Positions 51,529-60,370 of a stretch of 64,000 nt of DNA are shown here, piece by piece; the first letter of the stretch is position 1; the number at the start of each line of letters is the position of its first letter. The stretch lies in the NCBI GenBank assembly GCA_002412795.1, contig DHVS01000026.1:159-64158 (forward strand), in the 5' to 3' direction. Under the pieces are notes generated by a model. The model saw nothing but the letters and a program-made list of their open reading frames with translations, had not been told where the DNA came from and made no database searches. The position numbers were made by a program, and so were the translations under genes. This DNA comes from a bacterium UBP2_UBA5202 (GTDB lineage: Bacteria > Edwardsbacteria > AC1 > EtOH8).

Positions 51529-53676
51529 TTATCCCGGAATCTTCTGTCCTATCGAAAGCACCATCCTGAACTTTCCGCCCTCCTTCAGGATGGTGTTGGT
51601 CCAGGAGATGTTGATCAGGCTTCCGTCTTTGGCCAGGATGGGGTTGACCCGGCTGTCCCCGGGCCGCTTTCCCTGCACCAGCTCCTCCCAGAATTTCTGG
51701 AACTCCAAGCGGGACTCCCGGGGGATGAAGACCTCGGCCCAGCTCTTTCCCAGCACCTCCCCGGCCTGGTAACCGGTCAGTTTCTCGGCATGGGCGTTGA
51801 ACATCAGGATCTCCGAATTGCTCCCCAGGGCCGCCACCAGGATGGGGACCGACCGGATCACGGCGTCCCGCCATTCCTTTTCGTTCACCAGGGCGGCCTC
51901 GGCCTTTTTCACCTGGGTAATGTCGCGGACAATGCCCTGGATGGCTATCAGCCGGCCCGTTTTGTCCCGGAGGTATGAGTTGTGCTGGGACAGCCACCTG
52001 GTCCGGCCCTGCCGGTCGATGACCGGGAATTCAAAAGCCTCGGGCTCCTTTCCCTCCAGCACCGCCTGCCACTGCGCCTCCAGATATTTCCGCCAGTCCG
52101 GATGAACGATATCCGCCAGAAGCCCCGGCTTCATGTAGACTTCCTCGGGGGGATAACCCAGTACGGCGGACGAGGAGGGGCTGACATATTCGTAGGTCCC
52201 CTCCGGCACCTTCATCCGGTAGATCAGGTCATTGGCGTTCTCGGCCAGCAGGCGGAAACGCTCCTCGCTCTGGGCCTGGTCCGTCAGCTGCTGCCGCAGT
52301 TCATCGTCGGCCGCCTGCAGTTCCTCGTCGGCCTGGGTCAGTTTCTGGTTGGCCAGGTACATCTCCATGTTCTTGTCGAACAGGTCCTTTTCCTTCTGTT
52401 TGGCGGCGGTGATGTCCCGGAGGTGCTCGATGACCATCTTCACCCGGCCCTGCTCATCCAGCACCGGATAGGCCCGGGCGTCCAGCCAAACCCCCAGCTC
52501 CATCACATACTTCTCCACCCGGGCCGGTTTCCCGGACTCCACCGCCTGCCCCACCGGACAGACCTCGCAGGGCTGGTCCCGGTTGATCAGCTGGAAGCAT
52601 TTCTTGCCCTGGGTGTCAAGGTGGGAACATTTCAGGTATTCGTATCCGGCCTTGTTGTAGCGCACTACCCCGTGTTCGGCATCCTGGATCCCCAGGATGT
52701 CGGGGATGACGTTGAACACCGCATCCAGCATGTCCGAGGCCTCCTGGCACCTGTCGGCGATCAGTCTGATCTCCATGGTCTTGGCAGCCACCTCCCTTTT
52801 CAGGACCAGGGCAAACAGCCCGGCCGTCAGAAGCAGCCCCAGGGCCGCCAGCAGCAGCCATTGGAGGTACCGGGGAATGAATTCCCTGGTGCGCATCCCC
52901 AGCCACCGGTAAAGGGAACTGTAATAGGCGGACCGGGGGTCGTTCTTCATGGCCGCCAGGTTCCGGTCGAAGGCTGTAGTCAGTTCCTGGCCGCGGTTCT
53001 TGGGAAAGGCGAAGTAGACCGAGGCCGGCCGGAATAAAAGCGGGGTGGGCACTATGTCGCTGCCCCTGAGGCTGGAGAAATAAAAGAAACGGTTGGCGAT
53101 CAGCACCTCGGCCTGGTTCGACCTCAGGGCCTCGACGGTCCCCTGGTAATCGGGGTAGGTTAAAACGGTGAAATCTATCCCGAACCTTTTCCTGATCTCC
53201 CGGTTGAGATAATCCTCCTGGACCGCCCCCTTTAATATGGCTATCTTCCGGCCGTTCAGATCCCTGACCCGGTCCACCCTGGCCCGGCCCAGGGTGAAGG
53301 CCTGGAGCCAGGACTCTATTACCGGAATCTTGTTGAAGTCAAACAGGGCGGCCCGCTCCTCGGAATGGGTGACGTCCACCATCAGATCCAGTTCTCCCTT
53401 TTCCAGCCGGCGCAGGCTTTCATCCCAGGTCCCGGGAACGTACCTGATGGCCCACTTCTCGTTCCGGGCGATCTGTTCCAGAATGTCGATGAACAGCCCC
53501 TGGGCCTTTCCGTCAGCCTCCCAGAAAACCTTGGGGCTGTTCTGGTAGATCCCGACCTTCAGGCTGCCGCCCCCGGCCGGGGCCGGGAACAAGGCCAGGC
53601 CGCCGGCCACCAAAAGAATTGACGCCACGGCTGCCAGCCGCGGCGTCCTCCGGGGTTTTGATCTGCGGATGTTCAT
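51529..53676 (-). CDS. membrane sensor: periplasmic SBP_bac_3 domain plus PAS domains, no output domain
   Basis: A 715-residue protein. A signal/anchor (about 14-34) leads to an amino-acid-binding-like SBP_bac_3 domain (about 38-260, LKVGIYQNSPKVFWEADGKAQG, KGELDLMVDVTHSEERA). One membrane helix follows (about 272-292), then three PAS domains (about 310-415, 465-580, 600-712) joined by coiled coil (440-465). PAS 1 has cysteines CFQLINRDQPCEVC. Proteins of this build normally end in a histidine kinase, GGDEF or EAL domain; here the frame stops right after PAS 3 (GQKIPG). It may be a truncated sensor or act through another protein. Confidence 0.85.
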   Translation of the reverse strand: MNIRRSKPRRTPRLAAVASILLVAGGLALFPAPAGGGSLKVGIYQNSPKVFWEADGKAQGLFIDILEQIARNEKWAIRYVPGTWDESLRRLEKGELDLMVDVTHSEERAALFDFNKIPVIESWLQAFTLGRARVDRVRDLNGRKIAILKGAVQEDYLNREIRKRFGIDFTVLTYPDYQGTVEALRSNQAEVLIANRFFYFSSLRGSDIVPTPLLFRPASVYFAFPKNRGQELTTAFDRNLAAMKNDPRSAYYSSLYRWLGMRTREFIPRYLQWLLLAALGLLLTAGLFALVLKREVAAKTMEIRLIADRCQEASDMLDAVFNVIPDILGIQDAEHGVVRYNKAGYEYLKCSHLDTQGKKCFQLINRDQPCEVCPVGQAVESGKPARVEKYVMELGVWLDARAYPVLDEQGRVKMVIEHLRDITAAKQKEKDLFDKNMEMYLANQKLTQADEELQAADDELRQQLTDQAQSEERFRLLAENANDLIYRMKVPEGTYEYVSPSSSAVLGYPPEEVYMKPGLLADIVHPDWRKYLEAQWQAVLEGKEPEAFEFPVIDRQGRTRWLSQHNSYLRDKTGRLIAIQGIVRDITQVKKAEAALVNEKEWRDAVIRSVPILVAALGSNSEILMFNAHAEKLTGYQAGEVLGKSWAEVFIPRESRLEFQKFWEELVQGKRPGDSRVNPILAKDGSLINISWTNTILKEGGKFRMVLSIGQKIPG

Positions 53677-53792
53677 TTTTCCCTCCTGAGTCCTTTGGTT
53701 TCTTTTCGATTCACCGGGGCAGAAATTGCCCGGGAATGATCAAAGACAAAAGCAGGAAGTCTGAAAAAGCCCTTCCCGGCCTGATGCCGGGT

Positions 53793-54311
53793 TTATTTTT
53801 TCGGTTTATGATCCGGCAGATAGATGTTCCGTATCTCGCCGATGTAAAACCGGTGATAGTCCTTTTGGGGATAATTCTTCTCGGTCTGGGGATCCAGGAA
53901 CTTCTTGGGATCCAGGTCGTCAAAATATATTTTTTTGCATTCCAGCACCATCCGGGCCTCCTGAAAATAGACATTGCCCTTGGGGGTGAAAACCGGGGTC
54001 AGCCCGGCCTCTTTGACTTTGTCGCCGTCCCGCCCCGATTTGGTGCCGCAGATCTTGAGGGCCGGGCGGCATTTTTTCCCGAAGAACGACAGGGTGAAGC
54101 GGTCGTATTTATTGGTGAACTTGTAGGTGTGGCGGGTGGGCCTCACGAAGACCACGGCGATGGGCTTGTTCCAGAGGATCCCCAAACTTCCCCAGGCGCA
54201 GGTCATGGTGTTGTAGTCCCCCTTTTCCCCGGCGGCCAAAAGGAACCACTCGTCCTCCATCAAAGTGAAGGGATTGACCTTGAGTTTTTTGGGATCAAGT
54301 TTTTTCAGCAT
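53793..54311 (-). CDS. flavin reductase-like FMN-binding protein (flavoredoxin type)
   Basis: A 172-residue protein of the split-barrel flavin reductase family. Typical stretches are NTMTCAWGSLGILWNKPIAVVFVRPTRHTYKF and the C-terminal DYHRFYIGEI. Members bind FMN and move electrons between NAD(P)H or ferredoxin and acceptors; the partner here is unknown. Confidence 0.85.
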   Translation of the reverse strand: MLKKLDPKKLKVNPFTLMEDEWFLLAAGEKGDYNTMTCAWGSLGILWNKPIAVVFVRPTRHTYKFTNKYDRFTLSFFGKKCRPALKICGTKSGRDGDKVKEAGLTPVFTPKGNVYFQEARMVLECKKIYFDDLDPKKFLDPQTEKNYPQKDYHRFYIGEIRNIYLPDHKPKK

Positions 54312-54458
54312 ATTACCTTTTCAGTTTAGCGTTTGATGTTTAGTGTCCATTCGTTTGTTGGGCAAGCCGGCCTTCCGCCTCGACCCTGCTCGGCGCAGCG
54401 CTCAGGACAAGTTGTAGCGTTTAGCGTTCAATGTTCACTTTTCCATGATAATTGCTGC

Positions 54459-54821
54459 TCACTGTTCCGCCAGCCAGTCCAAAGCCTTCTCCCGCTCTTC
54501 GAACACCTCGATATGGCGGCCCGAGAGCTTGATCAGCGACTGCAGCACTATCCGCTTGATCCCGGAGACCCCCACCGCGGCGCTGGCCAATATGTGCGGA
54601 GTGACCGCTTTGGAGAACTCTTTCATGCCATCCACTGCCTCGGTGGTATAATGGGTCCGGGTGACATCGGTCAAAAGCCGCACCGATTTAGGCGGTTCTT
54701 TGGCGATCATCTCCCGGGCTTGGTCGAAGGCAGCGAGGTTTTCCCGGGCATTGCTGCCGAAACTGACGTCCAGCAGCATAACCTTCAGGCCCTTGTGCTC
54801 AATGAATTCTACTTTGGGCAT
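54459..54821 (-). CDS. STAS/SpoIIAA-like hypothetical protein
   Basis: A 120-residue alternating beta-alpha protein (KVMLLDVSFGSNARENLAAFDQ, SVRLLTDVTRTHYTTEAVDGMKEF, HIEVFEEREKALDWLAEQ), a pattern of SpoIIAA/STAS-like domains. It sits 10 bp downstream of the 2-oxoacid oxidoreductase beta gene on the same strand and may be cotranscribed. Function unknown. Confidence 0.65.
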   Translation of the reverse strand: MPKVEFIEHKGLKVMLLDVSFGSNARENLAAFDQAREMIAKEPPKSVRLLTDVTRTHYTTEAVDGMKEFSKAVTPHILASAAVGVSGIKRIVLQSLIKLSGRHIEVFEEREKALDWLAEQ

Positions 54822-54831
54822 ATTTCCTCCT

Positions 54832-55686
54832 TTATCTGAACTGCCCGGCCAGTTCTTTTCTCTTTTCCATGCCGATACTTTGTTTTATCAACGGCCCGGG
54901 TTTAAGTTGGGGCAGCAGGTTTTCCAGGGGAAGCCTGTCTTTCTTATATATTATCCCCAAAGGTATCCTCTCCCCCCACTCCAAGGCCCGGGCAAAGGCT
55001 TTTTGCCGGTCGGCCGGATCGTATTCCGGCTCCAGCTGATAGACCCTGTCTTTGTACCATTGGAAGGTGTTCAGCTTGTTAAAAGTGACGCAGGGCTGAA
55101 GGATGTCCACCAGGGCAAAGCCGGGGTGCTTGATGGCCTGGGCGATCAGTTCCGCCAGATGGTCGGAATCCCCGGCAAATCCCCGGGCCGCGAAACTGCA
55201 TTCGGCGGCGATGGCCAGGGCCAGCGGATGCTCCGGAGCGTTGTAATTGCCGAAGGGTGTGGTGCCGGTCACCAGGCCTTTTTCCGAGGTGGGCGAGGTC
55301 TGGCCCTTGGTCAGTCCGTAGATCTGATTGTCGTGTACCAGATAGGTGATGCCCGGATTGCGCCGCATGGCATGGACGAAGTGGTTGCCGCCCTCGGCGT
55401 AGCCGTCCCCGTCGCCGCCCTCGGCGATGACCTGCAGGCCGTGGTTGGCCAGCTTGATGCCGGTGGCCACGGGAAGGGTCCGCCCGTGCAGGCCATTGAA
55501 CAGGTTGCATTTCAGGTAATGCGGCAGTTTGGGGGCCTGGCCGATCCCTGAGGAGAACATCACCTGATGGGGCGCGATGTCCAGCGAGGCCAGGGCCTGC
55601 CTGACCGCTTTAAGGATGGCGAAGTTGTAACAGCCCGGGCACCAGGCGCTTTGGTCTTCGCTTTTATAGATATTTACGTCAAGCAT
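54832..55686 (-). CDS. korB: 2-oxoacid:ferredoxin oxidoreductase, beta subunit
   Basis: A 284-residue thiamine-diphosphate-binding beta subunit. The TPP motif GDGDGYAEGGNHFVHAMRRN and the Cys pair WCPGC (C16, C19) near the N terminus are typical. It pairs with the gamma-alpha fusion at 56458-58239 for CoA-dependent oxidative decarboxylation of 2-oxoacids with ferredoxin. The two genes are separated by a GxxExxY gene and repeat arrays. 2-Oxoglutarate versus pyruvate or branched-chain specificity cannot be told from sequence alone. Confidence 0.9.
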   Translation of the reverse strand: MLDVNIYKSEDQSAWCPGCYNFAILKAVRQALASLDIAPHQVMFSSGIGQAPKLPHYLKCNLFNGLHGRTLPVATGIKLANHGLQVIAEGGDGDGYAEGGNHFVHAMRRNPGITYLVHDNQIYGLTKGQTSPTSEKGLVTGTTPFGNYNAPEHPLALAIAAECSFAARGFAGDSDHLAELIAQAIKHPGFALVDILQPCVTFNKLNTFQWYKDRVYQLEPEYDPADRQKAFARALEWGERIPLGIIYKKDRLPLENLLPQLKPGPLIKQSIGMEKRKELAGQFR

Positions 55687-55700
55687 ATTTTACCATTTCT

Positions 55701-55850
55701 TATTAGGAAACCAAGAAGGCAGGATTTACTTTGGGATCACCATTCACCACCTTTTTATTAGGAATCCATGAAGACAGGAATTACATTGGGACCATTCTTT
55801 TTACATTCACGTTTTTTATTGAGAAGCCATGAGGACAGGAATTACTTTGA
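55701..55850. repeat. repeat array downstream of the GxxExxY gene (three units)
   Basis: Units start tatt(ag)gga at 55701, 55756 and 55817 (spacing 55 and 61 bp) with the core tattaggaaaccaagaaggcagga...ttactttgggatcacc. The third unit overlaps the 3' end of the GxxExxY gene; the words ggtgatctcaaag-taa that end the gene recur in the other units. The core is the inverse of the array at 56228-56460. Confidence 0.8.
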
Positions 55851-56213
55851 GATCACCCTTTTTACATCCAATGTCAGCTTGCCAAAATTCAGTAATAATC
55901 CATGCTCTAACTTCAATGCTTTCAGATACGATCTGACAACGGCATAATGTATGTCTTCTATATTCTTTATCGCCTTAAGTTCAACGACTATGGTCTTCTC
56001 CACCAGGAGATCCAACCTGTGTTTTCCTACTTCTATTGCGTCATATTCTACGGACATTTCCATTTGCTGATCAACTATCAAACCAATTTTTCTAAGTTCA
56101 ATGACCAGCGCGTTTTCATATATCGATTCAATGAATCCGGGCCCAAGTTTTTTATGGACCGTTATTGCGGCTCCGATTATTGCCTCAGTAAGTTTTTCAT
56201 GTTCTAATGCCAT
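55842..56213 (-). CDS. GxxExxY family protein (PD-(D/E)XK-like)
   Basis: A 123-residue protein with the defining motif GPGFIESIYENAL (G-F-I-E-S-I-Y). The nuclease-like core contains GKHRLDLLVEKTIVVELKAI, with a D and an E-x-K. The family is widespread, often horizontally moved, and its function is unknown. AT-rich codon use contrasts with the flanking korA/korB-type genes, and repeat arrays lie on both sides. Confidence 0.88.
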   Translation of the reverse strand: MALEHEKLTEAIIGAAITVHKKLGPGFIESIYENALVIELRKIGLIVDQQMEMSVEYDAIEVGKHRLDLLVEKTIVVELKAIKNIEDIHYAVVRSYLKALKLEHGLLLNFGKLTLDVKRVISK

Positions 56214-56227
56214 AATACCCTGTATTG

Positions 56228-56460
56228 ATTTTCCTGCGTTCTTGGTTTTCTTATAAAGATTAACTTTAGGGGTCGTAAGTATCCGTGCCGTTTATTTTCC
56301 TGTGTTCCTGGTTTCCTTATAGAGATTAACCTTAGGTATCGTAAGTATCCGTGCCGTTTATTTTCCTGCGTTCTTGTTTTCCTTATAAAGATTAGCCTTA
56401 GGTATCGCAAGAATCCGTACCGTTTATTTTCCTGTATTCCTGGTTTCCTTATAGAGGTTA
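56228..56460. repeat. 66-bp tandem repeat array upstream of the GxxExxY gene
   Basis: Four units start attttcc at 56228, 56294, 56360 and 56426 (period exactly 66 bp). The minus strand reads ataaggaaaccaggaa..caggaa, the inverse of the array at 55701-55850. Each unit also holds tacgatacctaaggctaatc, which resembles the final codons of the gamma-alpha gene (tacaatactttaggctaacc), so the array seems to start from a copy of that gene's 3' end. Confidence 0.85.
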
Positions 56461-58239
56461 GCCTAAAGTATTGTAACTATCCACTATGTACTTCGCCGTC
56501 AGCGGACGGCCGTCAAACTTGCGAATTGAACTATCCGCTTTGATCTTAGTCTCTGTCAGCAGCAGTTTCTCAAACTGACCGGTGGCGTTCTGCTCCACCA
56601 CGATGATCTTTTTAAATCCGGACAGCAATTCCACCGTTTCCTTTGGCAAAGGAAACACCTGCGGAAAATGCACCGCCGAAACCTTCTCCCCCTTTTCCTG
56701 CATTAGCTGGACCGCCTCACGCACCGCGTGCTTGGAAGAACCGAAGCCGACCAGCACTGTTTCCCTGGAATCCCCGAAGACTTCAGGACTAAGAGAATCC
56801 TCCTTAAGGCCTTTGAGCTTGGCCAAACGCTTGGCCGTCATCTGCAGGCGAACCGAAGCGCTCTCGGCAATGTGTCCTTCCTCGGTATGCTCGTCGCTGT
56901 CCCAGTACTGCACCTCTTCGGTATCCCCGGGAATGAGCCGTGAAGAGATTCCGTCTGCGGACAAGTGGTAGCGCTTGTAGGAACCGGAAGCCTGATCCCA
57001 GGAATCCAAGAGCTTGCCCCGGTCGATGGGAATTTTATCCAGGTCCAGACCGTCCACGGTCCAGAACGAGTCGTTCAGGTTCTGGTCGCCCAAGACTATC
57101 ACCGGGGTTTGGTATCTGTCGGCCAGGTTGAAAGCCTGCTGCATGGCGTAGACGGTCTCTTCGGCGTCGCCGGGGGCCAGAATGGCCCGGGCAAACTCGC
57201 CGTGGCCGCCGTACAGGGCGAACAAAAGATCCCCCTGCTCGGTGCGGGTGGGAAAGCCGGTGGCCGGGCCGGGCCTTTGGGCGATGAATACCACCAGAGG
57301 CACCTCGGTCATTCCGGCCAGCGAAAGGCCCTCGGTCATCAGGGCGAAGCCGCCGCCCGAGGTGCAGGTCATGGCCCTTGCTCCGGCCACCGAGGCCCCG
57401 ATGGCCATGTTGACGGCCGAGATCTCGTCCTCGGCCTGCTCCACCAAAATGCCTGAGATCTCCTTTTGCTTGGCGGCGCAGTATTCCATTATGCCGGTGG
57501 AGGGCGACATGGGATAGGCCGACAGGAACTGCAGGCCCGAGACCAAACTGCCGAACCCGGCCGCCTCGCTGCCGGTCATAAGCATCTTGCCGGGGGTGGT
57601 GGAAGCTTTCCGGTGCAAAGTACAGTAGGGACAGACGCCCTTGAATTCCCGTTCGGCATGATCGTACCCGGCCCGGGCCGCCCGGATGTTGGCCTCTACG
57701 ATAAGATCTCCCTTGCGGTCGAACAGGTCGCCCAGGGTGTCGGCCAGGACGTCAAAATCATACTCCATCAGGCTGAAGCACACCCCGCAGGCCGCAGCGT
57801 TGACCATGATCTTGCTCTGGGCCGCCTCCAGGGCCAGCTTCTCCAGCGGCACCGGGAACAGGTTCAGCTTTTTGTTATTGCTGGCGCTGAGTTCAGTCGA
57901 AGCGCCGCCCTCGCGGGCACTGAGCCCTGTCGAAGTGACCGCATCTGATATTTTGTCATCGTAAACCACCACCCCGCCCTCCACCATCCCGGGCGAATGG
58001 AAGTCTATTGATTCCCGGTTGAGGGCGATCAGGATGTTGGACCTTTCCGACAGACTGCCCACCGGCCGGTCGGAGATCCTCAAGGAGGCGAAGTTGTGCC
58101 CGCCCCGGACCCGGGACATCAGGTCCTGGTAGCAATGGACAAAGTAGCCCTGGCGGGTTAGCGCCCTGGCCAAAGTGTAGGAGATGGTCTGCATCCCCTG
58201 TCCGGCCGCGCCGGCTATGGTGATGATGATATCTATCAT
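56458..58239 (-). CDS. korA: 2-oxoacid:ferredoxin oxidoreductase, gamma-alpha fusion subunit
   Basis: A 593-residue protein. Residues 1-200 are the gamma domain (GAAGQGMQTISYTLARAL, RVRGGHNFASLRIS). Residues about 215-593 are the alpha (PYR/TPP-interacting and transketolase C-like) domain, with AYPMSPSTGIMEY and TCTSGGGFALMTEGLSLAG. A ~20-residue Ser/Gly-rich insert at 101-120 (TGLSAREGGASTELSA) is encoded by a REP-like element at 57881-57940. It forms a complex with the beta subunit at 54832-55686. Confidence 0.9.
   Translation of the reverse strand: MIDIIITIAGAAGQGMQTISYTLARALTRQGYFVHCYQDLMSRVRGGHNFASLRISDRPVGSLSERSNILIALNRESIDFHSPGMVEGGVVVYDDKISDAVTSTGLSAREGGASTELSASNNKKLNLFPVPLEKLALEAAQSKIMVNAAACGVCFSLMEYDFDVLADTLGDLFDRKGDLIVEANIRAARAGYDHAEREFKGVCPYCTLHRKASTTPGKMLMTGSEAAGFGSLVSGLQFLSAYPMSPSTGIMEYCAAKQKEISGILVEQAEDEISAVNMAIGASVAGARAMTCTSGGGFALMTEGLSLAGMTEVPLVVFIAQRPGPATGFPTRTEQGDLLFALYGGHGEFARAILAPGDAEETVYAMQQAFNLADRYQTPVIVLGDQNLNDSFWTVDGLDLDKIPIDRGKLLDSWDQASGSYKRYHLSADGISSRLIPGDTEEVQYWDSDEHTEEGHIAESASVRLQMTAKRLAKLKGLKEDSLSPEVFGDSRETVLVGFGSSKHAVREAVQLMQEKGEKVSAVHFPQVFPLPKETVELLSGFKKIIVVEQNATGQFEKLLLTETKIKADSSIRKFDGRPLTAKYIVDSYNTLG
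57881..57940. repeat. REP-like element inside the oxidoreductase coding sequence
   Basis: Two tandem palindromes, gcgct-gagttcagtcga-agcgc and cact-gagccctgtcga-agtg, lie in frame in the gamma-alpha gene and encode residues about 101-120. The family also occurs at 424-483 and 14578-14596. Confidence 0.75.
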
Positions 58240-58247
58240 AGGCTTAA

Positions 58248-58283
58248 TTTATTAGCCCAGTCCTTAAGGGCTGGGCTAATAAA
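58248..58283. terminator. perfect 13-bp inverted repeat between two genes
   Basis: tttattagcccag (58248-58260) and ctgggctaataaa (58271-58283) lie between the gamma-alpha and MBL genes. T-runs are weak, so it may be a terminator or an RNA structure. Confidence 0.55.
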
Positions 58284-58298
58284 TATTATTCAATCTTT

Positions 58299-59126
58299 TC
58301 AGACCTCCAGTTTTTCGCCTTCCCGGGCCCCAAAGATATGGATCTTGGTGTTGGCCTTCATTTCCCCTATCACCTGCTCCAGCTGCCGGTCGCTGCGCTC
58401 CGGGTCGTGGTGGTGGAAGCCCAGGGACTTGACCCCGGCGTCCTCGGCCAGCTTGATCACCTCCAGAAAAGTGGAGTGCCCCCAGCCCCGGGTCCGCTTC
58501 ATGTCGTCCTCGGTGTACTGGGCATCGTGGATCAGCAGGTCGGCCCCGGAGCAGAAATCCACGAATTTTTTGTACTCGGTCTGGGGCTTGTCGATCATCA
58601 GTTCGTTGTCGGTCAGAAAGCAGAAGGTCTTGCCGCCATCGTGGATCTTGACCCCGTAGGTGGGCACCGGGTGGTTGTTGCGGATGATGTCGCAGTGCAT
58701 CTCGCCCAGGTTAAAGCCCTCGTCGTCTTCCACCACCTGATAGTTGATGTTGGACTGGACCTCCTGCAGCTTGGCCGGGAAGACGTAGCCGTCCATCTGG
58801 TCGTAGAGGGTGGAATAGAGCCGGCCGAAGCTTTCCTTGGCCCCCAAAAAGCGGATCTTGAAACGGGACATGTAGATCGGCAGGAAGAAGGGCAGTCCCT
58901 GGATGTGGTCCCAGTGGACGTGGGTCACGAAGATCGGGATCTCGGGCACCTCTTTTTCCTTTAAAAGATTCAGCCCCAGCTTGCGGATGCCGGTGCCGCA
59001 GTCGATGATCAGCCGCTGGCCCTTGCTGGTGACCACCTCCACGCAGGTGGTGTTGCCGCCGAAATCAACGGTGTCATGACCCGGCGCCGGGATCGAGCCC
59101 CGCACTCCGTAATGGGTGATCTGCAT
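58299..59126 (-). CDS. metallo-beta-lactamase-fold hydrolase
   Basis: A 275-residue MBL-fold protein with the zinc motif HVHWDHIQG (H69, H71, D73, H74) and later ligands in IRNNHPVP, LIHDAQYTEDD and LGFHHHDPERSD. The N-terminal GVRGSIPAPGHDTVDFGGNTTCVEV resembles the cAMP-phosphodiesterase/PhnP/RNase Z branch. Substrate unknown; cyclic nucleotide or phosphodiester hydrolysis is possible. Confidence 0.85.
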   Translation of the reverse strand: MQITHYGVRGSIPAPGHDTVDFGGNTTCVEVVTSKGQRLIIDCGTGIRKLGLNLLKEKEVPEIPIFVTHVHWDHIQGLPFFLPIYMSRFKIRFLGAKESFGRLYSTLYDQMDGYVFPAKLQEVQSNINYQVVEDDEGFNLGEMHCDIIRNNHPVPTYGVKIHDGGKTFCFLTDNELMIDKPQTEYKKFVDFCSGADLLIHDAQYTEDDMKRTRGWGHSTFLEVIKLAEDAGVKSLGFHHHDPERSDRQLEQVIGEMKANTKIHIFGAREGEKLEV

Positions 59127-59200
59127 AACTTTGCCTTTAAGATGTTTCTGGTTCCGTTTGCCGTTTCCAGTTCATTGTTAACTGTTCATTGCTCATTGTG

Positions 59201-60367
59201 TCAGACTTCCTTGTACTTCTGGTAGACCTCCAGCACCTGGTCCATCCCCTTGACGAAGGCCTCGCTTACCGCCGGATCAAAATGGGTGCCGGTGGTCTCG
59301 GTGATGATCTGCATGGTCTCGGCTATGGACATGGCCGGCTTGTAGACCCTTTTGTTGGACAGGGCGTCGAAGACGTCGGCCAGGGCCACTATCCGGCCCT
59401 CCAGCGGGATCTCCTGGCCCTGGAACTTGTTGGGGTAGCCGGTGCCGTCCCACTTTTCGTGATGGGTCATGGCTATGGTCTGGGAAAGCTGCAGCATCGG
59501 CACCGCCGAGTCCTTCAGGATCTCGGCCCCGATAATGGTGTGGGATTCCATGATCTTCCGTTCCAGCACGTTCAGGTGGCCGGGCTTTAACAGGATGGCG
59601 TCGGGAATGCCCACCTTGCCCACGTCGTGCATGGGGCTGGCCAGCCGGATGGCCTCCACCCTTTCCCGGGGCAGGTCCATCATCTTGGCGATGATGGCGG
59701 AATAGTGGCTCATCCTCTGGATGTGGCCCCCGGTCTCCTTGTCCCGGTACTCGGCCGCCAGGCCCAGCCGCATGATGGTGTCCAGATGGGCCTCTTTGAT
59801 CTCCCGGTTCAGCTGGGCGTTCTTGACGGCCACCGCCGCCTGCGAGGCCACCGAGAGCATCAGCTCCTCGGAGTCCCGGTTGAAGGGGATAATCTTGCCG
59901 TTTTCGTCCTTGGCGTTGATCAGCTGCAGCACCCCTATCACCCCGCCCTGGGCGTCCTTCATCGGCAGCTGCAGCATGGAGGTGGTGTGGTAGTTGACCC
60001 TCTGGTCGAAGGAACGGTCAAAATGGTATTCGGCCGAATCGGGGATGGCGTAGGCGTCCGGGATGTTGACTAGGGTCCCGGTGTTGGCCACGTAGCCGGA
60101 GAGCGACCGGTTGGAGATGGGCACCGGGAAAGGCTTGAACAGCATCTCCTCGGCCTTTTTGCCCTCCCGGGCGGCCAGGGTGTCGTTCTGGCTGACCACG
60201 AAGTTCAGGTGATCGCCCTCCTTGATGTACAAACTGCCGGCGTCGCAGTTGGCGAAAGCCCGGGACTCGCTGACGATCAGCTCCAGCAGTTTATCCAGCT
60301 CCCGCACCGAGGAAAGGGCGATGCCGATCCTGACTAATTTATCGAAGGCGCTGCTGCATTGTTCCAT
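59201..60367 (-). CDS. GAF-HD-GYP cyclic-di-GMP phosphodiesterase-like protein
   Basis: A 388-residue protein. Residues about 15-185 are a GAF sensor (ANCDAGSLYIKEGDHLNFVVSQN, MLQLPMKDAQGGVIGVLQLINAKD). Residues about 195-375 are HD-GYP, with H247-D248 (SPMHDVGKVGIPD) and THHEKWDGTGYP (302-312). Such enzymes hydrolyse c-di-GMP. No signal or membrane segment is present, so it is cytoplasmic. Confidence 0.92.
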   Translation of the reverse strand: MEQCSSAFDKLVRIGIALSSVRELDKLLELIVSESRAFANCDAGSLYIKEGDHLNFVVSQNDTLAAREGKKAEEMLFKPFPVPISNRSLSGYVANTGTLVNIPDAYAIPDSAEYHFDRSFDQRVNYHTTSMLQLPMKDAQGGVIGVLQLINAKDENGKIIPFNRDSEELMLSVASQAAVAVKNAQLNREIKEAHLDTIMRLGLAAEYRDKETGGHIQRMSHYSAIIAKMMDLPRERVEAIRLASPMHDVGKVGIPDAILLKPGHLNVLERKIMESHTIIGAEILKDSAVPMLQLSQTIAMTHHEKWDGTGYPNKFQGQEIPLEGRIVALADVFDALSNKRVYKPAMSIAETMQIITETTGTHFDPAVSEAFVKGMDQVLEVYQKYKEV

Positions 60368-60370
60368 TGG

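Noticed and set aside
51488..51997. 169-codon frame overlapping the PAS sensor gene
   Set aside because: It is a shadow of the sensor gene in another frame with Pro/Gly/Arg-rich, domain-free sequence.
56204..56410. 68-codon frame with 22-residue repeats (KRHGYLRYLRLI)
   Set aside because: The period of 66 bp keeps a frame open by chance through the tandem array; no ribosome-binding site and no family character.
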